Shown piece after piece: positions 59,284-64,000 of a stretch of 64,000 bases of DNA; the first letter of the stretch is position 1; each line of letters begins with the position of its first letter. The position numbers were made by a program, and so were the translations under genes. The stretch lies in NCBI GenBank assembly GCA_947561395.2, contig OX387183.1, forward strand, positions 12,389,402 to 12,453,401, written 5' to 3'. Below the pieces are notes generated by a model. That model worked only from the letters and a program-made list of their open reading frames with translations, had not been told where the DNA came from and made no database searches. Source of the stretch: Buxus sempervirens. Lineage: Eukaryota; Streptophyta; Magnoliopsida; Buxales; Buxaceae.

Positions 59284-61603
59284 CTTCTCACCATCTAAAG
59301 TTGTTATCAGAGGAAGACAGTTTCAAATTGTTGAAGCGACATGCCTTTTCAATCCAAAATTCAGATGCACAGCCAGCTTTGGATAGAATCGGTAAGGAAA
59401 TTGCAAGAAAATTCAAGGGCTTGCCCTTGGCTGCAAAGGCACTGGGAGGAGTATTGCATACAAAGCAAGGGGAGGCTGAGTGGGAGGGGATATTGAACAG
59501 CGATATATGGGATCTAGAAACTGAACTTGGTCCGGCTTTATGGTTGAGTTACCATTATTTGCCTGCACATTTAAAGAGGTGCTTTGTTTACAGTGGAATA
59601 ATCCCAAAGGACTGTGAGTTTAGGAAGGAAAAATTAACCAGTTTATGGATGGCAGAAGGTTTTTTGGAGCAAAAGGCAGAAAATCACAAGAAAAGGATGG
59701 AGGATATAGGGGAGGGGTATTTTTGTGAGCTGGTGTCGATGTCATTCTTCCTACAATCCAGTGAAAATAAGTCAATGTTTGGAATGCATGACCTGATGAA
59801 TGATTTGGCTCGAGCTGCTTCATTAGAAACGTGTTTAACAATGGATTAGGAGAATCAATGGGAGAAATTGATTTGTGAAAAGACTCGCCACTTTTCATAT
59901 GGTAGGGATATACCAAAATCTAAAGCATTTTGTTGAGAAAATAAATTACGGACCTTCACATCTTTTGAAATAATTCATACGCCACTATCGATCAAGGTGG
60001 AACGTGAATTGTTATCAAGGCTAGTACTAGTAAGCTTACGTGTACTATGTTTGAAATGTTCAAACGTAGGTGCGTTGCCAACATCGATTGGTAATTTGGT
60101 ACATCTGCGGTACCTAGACCTTTTCTGATACCTGAATAAGAAGATTACCAAAATCGATAAATGCTCTTTGCAATTTACAGACATTGCTTCTACTGGGATG
60201 TCGGTACCTATATTCATTTCCTATCAACATGGGAAATCTAACCAATCTTCGGTGTCTTGACTTGCGGGGATGTTCTAAATTACAAAAAATGCCACAAGGA
60301 ATCGTTGAATTGAAGGAGCTTCAAATGTTGCCACATTTCATTGTAGATGAAGATAATGATATTGTAATAGAGGAGTTGACAAACTTGGAGCATCTCCGAG
60401 GGATACTTGAGATTTTAGGGTTGGAGAATGTCAGGGATCCCATTTACAGGAAGATTAACTTGAGGAATAAACAGCAACTCCATACGCTCAAGCTTGTATG
60501 GAAAGACAATGACCTAGAAATTGATTCAGAGGCAAAGAGTGTTTCAAAACTTGTACTGGACCGACTGCAACCTCACGCCAATATAGAAAGGCTCACAATT
60601 AACGGCTATTACGGAACATGTTTGCCAAGTTGGTTGGCGGGCTCCTCGAATTTGGTGGAACTACGTCTATTCGATTGTCAAAACATTAAGTCTCTCCCTT
60701 GCCTTGATATATCTGGAATGTCGGAACGGGAGGAACATACCTCCTTATCGATCTACAACAAGGTCGCAGAGGGAGGATTACAATACCACCACCACCTGAC
60801 TCATCTGCAAGTATTTCCCATGCTCAAATATATTTTAATAAGATCTTGCAGGAATCTTTAGTCTTTACCTGAGGAGTTATTTTTGCTCCCATCTCATGAG
60901 CAATTTGAGATAGCGTCTTGTTATTCGCTGAATTCATTTTCAAGGAGAGATTCAAGGTGTTCAAGTTCAACCACTGCCATCAAAACTACCAAGCTTATAA
61001 GCATTGTCATCCGAAAGTGTGGAAATCTGGAGTCTCGACCTGAGAGCCTAAACAAACTCACATCTCTTGAAGAATTAAGCATTTGTGATTGTCCAAACCT
61101 CAGAGATCTTCAAATTGATGATTGCAGGGGTCTCAAGTCCCTAGGAAATCAGCAGCATAACCTCACATCTCTCCGTAGTTTAAGCATCACAGATTGCCCT
61201 GATCTCATCCCCTTTTTGGAAAGCCTTGTTCCATCTCACCTAGAATCACTCACTATCTTGCCCGTATCAGAATGGGAAATTCACTTTTGCAGATTCACAT
61301 ATCTTAGAAAGCTTGAAATTTATGGATGTGAGGGTATAGAATCCCTTCCGGAATGGTTGCTCCGCAGCACTCTTACTTCTCTTAACATTTTGAAATTTCC
61401 CAATCTTAAAGCTCTACCCAATGGGCTGCAGCACCTCACCTCCCTTCATTCCTTAGTGATCGAGGAGTGTCCTAAAGTAGCCTCATTGCTAGACCAAGGA
61501 CTACCCACCAATCTCCGTATGTTGAGGATCATTAATTGTCCTCTGCTTAAACAATGGTGCGAAAGTATTAAAAGAGAAGATTGGCCCTCTTTCGCAAAGA
61601 TTC

Positions 61604-64000
61604 TATAATGCCCCGAATCCAGGTTATGTAATGGAACCGTAACTCGCATCCGAGGGTTAGATAACAAAACCACAGGATCTATATCAGAGTGTAAGAAACA
61701 TGATATTGCATTTTATTATCATCAATCACAATATCAGAGTTCGTTAAAATATCCCAATTACCAAGCCACAATGAATTGAAGAATTACAATTCAAAATTTA
61801 CTCACTATCCCAAATGAAACAACAACTAAAATGTATCTCAACAGTCAATCAACAAAATAATCCTCTCCCCTATACTCGGGGTAATCCGCGTCTGGCTCAA
61901 CCCCACGAATATTGTCCTCACCAGGATCTGAAAACAAAACAAATCAAAATGGAATGAGATACGAATATCTCAGCAAGTAGCACATGCATGCACAAAAAAC
62001 ATTTATATTGGTTCTAAAACATGCTTCAATAGTAAAACATGCATCAGTAATGATAACCAACCTTTAAGAGAAATCCGAATAATCCAAATACAACATAGAT
62101 ACTGATAAGGAGCAATATCAACAATCAATGCATAACAACAATTCATAAATGTAATCATAGAAACAAGTCCACGGTGGACTCATAAAATAAGACTGCCTTT
62201 AACTAGGTAATGCCGAAGTTCACCATGCCACCTTCCGGCTTAGGTGCGAAGCCGAGTACACGATCATCGTCTTATTGCGGGAGAACCCATCCAGTACAGT
62301 GATGAGTTGGCATATACTAATCCAGTCACAGTCCAAGTACACGATAAAATGAGGAATAGCCGTAGCCAGCCGAGTACACAATCAAGCCTCACCGAGTACA
62401 CGGTGGAAACGCATGCGTGAACAACTCATTACAACTAGCAAAGAAAACAATCTATTCCACTACCTAGCTCTTAACTTGACAAATGTGGATCCACACCGAG
62501 CTATGCCATCTAGACTCGAGCTAAAGCAAAAACAGTAATTTCCTTAATATCCACTTGTGACAAAATCAAACACGTCATCCCAAGTTCACGGGGCATCTCT
62601 GAGTACACAGAGGAAACAACACCCCAAGTACATGGGCATCCCCAAGTACACGGAGGTAAGATGACCATCAATCCAACAACAATCCCAAAACATCATTCAA
62701 GTACATGGAGAAAACCAATTGCTCACATTTATCCAAAATAATCTGATTTCAAGTTTCTTTTCAAAGTGTTGCATAAAATTCCCTTTTAATAACCCAAAAG
62801 TTTGTAAAGCTGTTAAGTTTTGGTTAAACTGGCAACTCCGAAATTAAAACAGAACCTTAATCCTCTTATTTAATTAAATCTGGTATTTTATGATTCATGC
62901 CCAAACAGTAGTTCCTACATATGGTTTATACTCCAAACATCTTGTTTTATATACAGCCTTGAAGCTTACCTTTTACTATCCTATTTCTTTTTACATTACC
63001 TATTTATGCACTTACTTCAACAATCCCAGATTTACTCAACTCCAGCTTGCTTATCCCTAACTAACCCTCGAATTGATTTTCCAAGTTCAGGTTGCATAAC
63101 GAAGGCATATGTGCTGGAGAAATCTACAGCACCCTATCACACTTCTCCAGCAGATTTCAGTGTTTTTAGCACTTAATATCTTGATATAACCTCAGTTTTC
63201 CAACACATATACGTCCTTTAAGACACCTTACCTACATGTATTTAAACTATTTAAAAGTTAAGTCTTTAATTGGAATTTATAACCACCATACAATCTAAAA
63301 TAAAATAGTGCTAGTGCTGACCCTGGAGAAGTAGGTGCCAACCATCACGTAATATATTTCAGCAGTCATGATCTTTAAACTCTAACCCAGCACCTTTGGT
63401 ATCCAAGGCAATACATGCTCACTTAATTTTTAACACTGATTGACCTCTAATTAGAACCCCAAGTAGCTCAACATAACTTTAAAAGAGTGTTAATGAAATA
63501 ACAGCAACCCTTTACATCAACTCAACGCCAATTCCACTCTCACTTGGGCCATGCTTCCTATACTCTTAATATCAGAATTACCTAGATTGCTCTCATTCAA
63601 GATCCTTAAGACCTTCTCCAACCTGACTCATTAAAGTGTAGTCAATTAAATAATATGAAACAACCACGATCGTACTAAAATGGGGCTGGAGTTGACCTCT
63701 GATGAGGTTGGCGCCAGATATCCAAGTTACTGCAAACTCAATGCCATCGACCAGATGTTGGCCATGACCAGATGTTGGCCATTTACTATTTGAGCAACAG
63801 CACCTGGAGCAGACCTTTTAAAAGGTTGGCGCCAGGTGAACAGTACCCAGCGCCAGACTCAATCTCAATTTAACGACTATCAACTAGTAAATAACAAGGC
63901 TGAAATGATGCACCTCCTTCGAATTGTTTCCAGAAAATTCTACCACTCAAAATATGCATCTAACCATCATTTAAAATTTCTAGATCAAGAAATAGGTTAA
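61604..64000. mobile_element. LTR-like insertion, copy B, cut by the window edge
   Basis: Starts after GATTC at 61599-61603 and corresponds to 15920-18316. It contains the single substitution noticed between the copies (A at 62140, G at 16456). Its right end and second GATTC are beyond the window. Confidence 0.85.

Larger units (their letters stand above)
55610..64000 (+). pseudogene. CNL pseudogene (psi-CNL), copy B, incomplete at window edge
   Basis: Same pieces as copy A: CC segment 55610-55945, copia fragment 55946-57154, CACTA-type insert ending 59283, NB-ARC half 59287-59849, decayed part 59850-60183, LRR pieces 60184-60861 and 60883-61603, then the LTR-like insertion from 61604 to the edge. 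All stops and frame breaks are shared with copy A, so it was already dead when duplicated. Confidence 0.92.

Overview
The window looks like repeat-rich nuclear DNA of a core eudicot plant. It carries an RPP13-like CC-NB-ARC-LRR (CNL) resistance gene, a broken relative of that gene, several lineages of Ty1/copia retrotransposon, hAT- and Mutator-type MITEs, a CACTA end and a Helitron helicase remnant. I do not name a species. There are no bacterial operons, CRISPR arrays or rRNA genes, and I saw no tRNA gene.

Layout. 1-4182: 5' part of a decayed SIRE/Maximus-like copia element on the minus strand, whose LTR holds a 62-bp tandem repeat. 4183-18316: copy A of a duplicated block, containing a hypothetical ORF with an E2F-like site, a hAT MITE, a Mutator-type MITE, a GA microsatellite and most of a CNL pseudogene (psi-CNL, plus strand). 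The pseudogene is interrupted by a copia fragment, a CACTA-type end and a 3.4-kb LTR-like insertion with a GATTC target duplication; its last codons lie beyond that insertion, at 19317-19353. 19400-27798: 3' flank of the pseudogene, a small retroposon, a Helitron helicase remnant and unassigned AT-rich DNA. 27799-32667: a complete young copia element with identical LTRs and one nonsense codon. 32668-40267: MITEs, a CNL-LRR relic and the 3' flank of the intact CNL. 40268-43969 (minus strand): the only apparently intact cellular gene, a two-exon CNL of about 1188 residues. 44000-49876: hAT MITEs, GC-rich repeat fragments and unassigned DNA.

From 49877 to the right edge the sequence repeats 4183-18316 almost base for base. 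The simplest reading is a direct tandem duplication with a 45,694-bp unit (4183-49876), whose second copy continues past the window. The two visible stretches differ, as far as I could see, by one substitution (16456 versus 62140) and ten bases of GA repeat. This is either a very recent duplication of an NLR locus or an assembly duplication.

Biologically this is a resistance-gene locus in turnover. The intact CNL and psi-CNL face each other tail to tail and share diverged 3' flanks, so they descend from an older inverted duplication. Further CNL scraps lie between them. Transposons have opened psi-CNL at least three times. I found no convincing new biological system. The most informative features are the 45.7-kb duplication and the datable insertion layers in psi-CNL.
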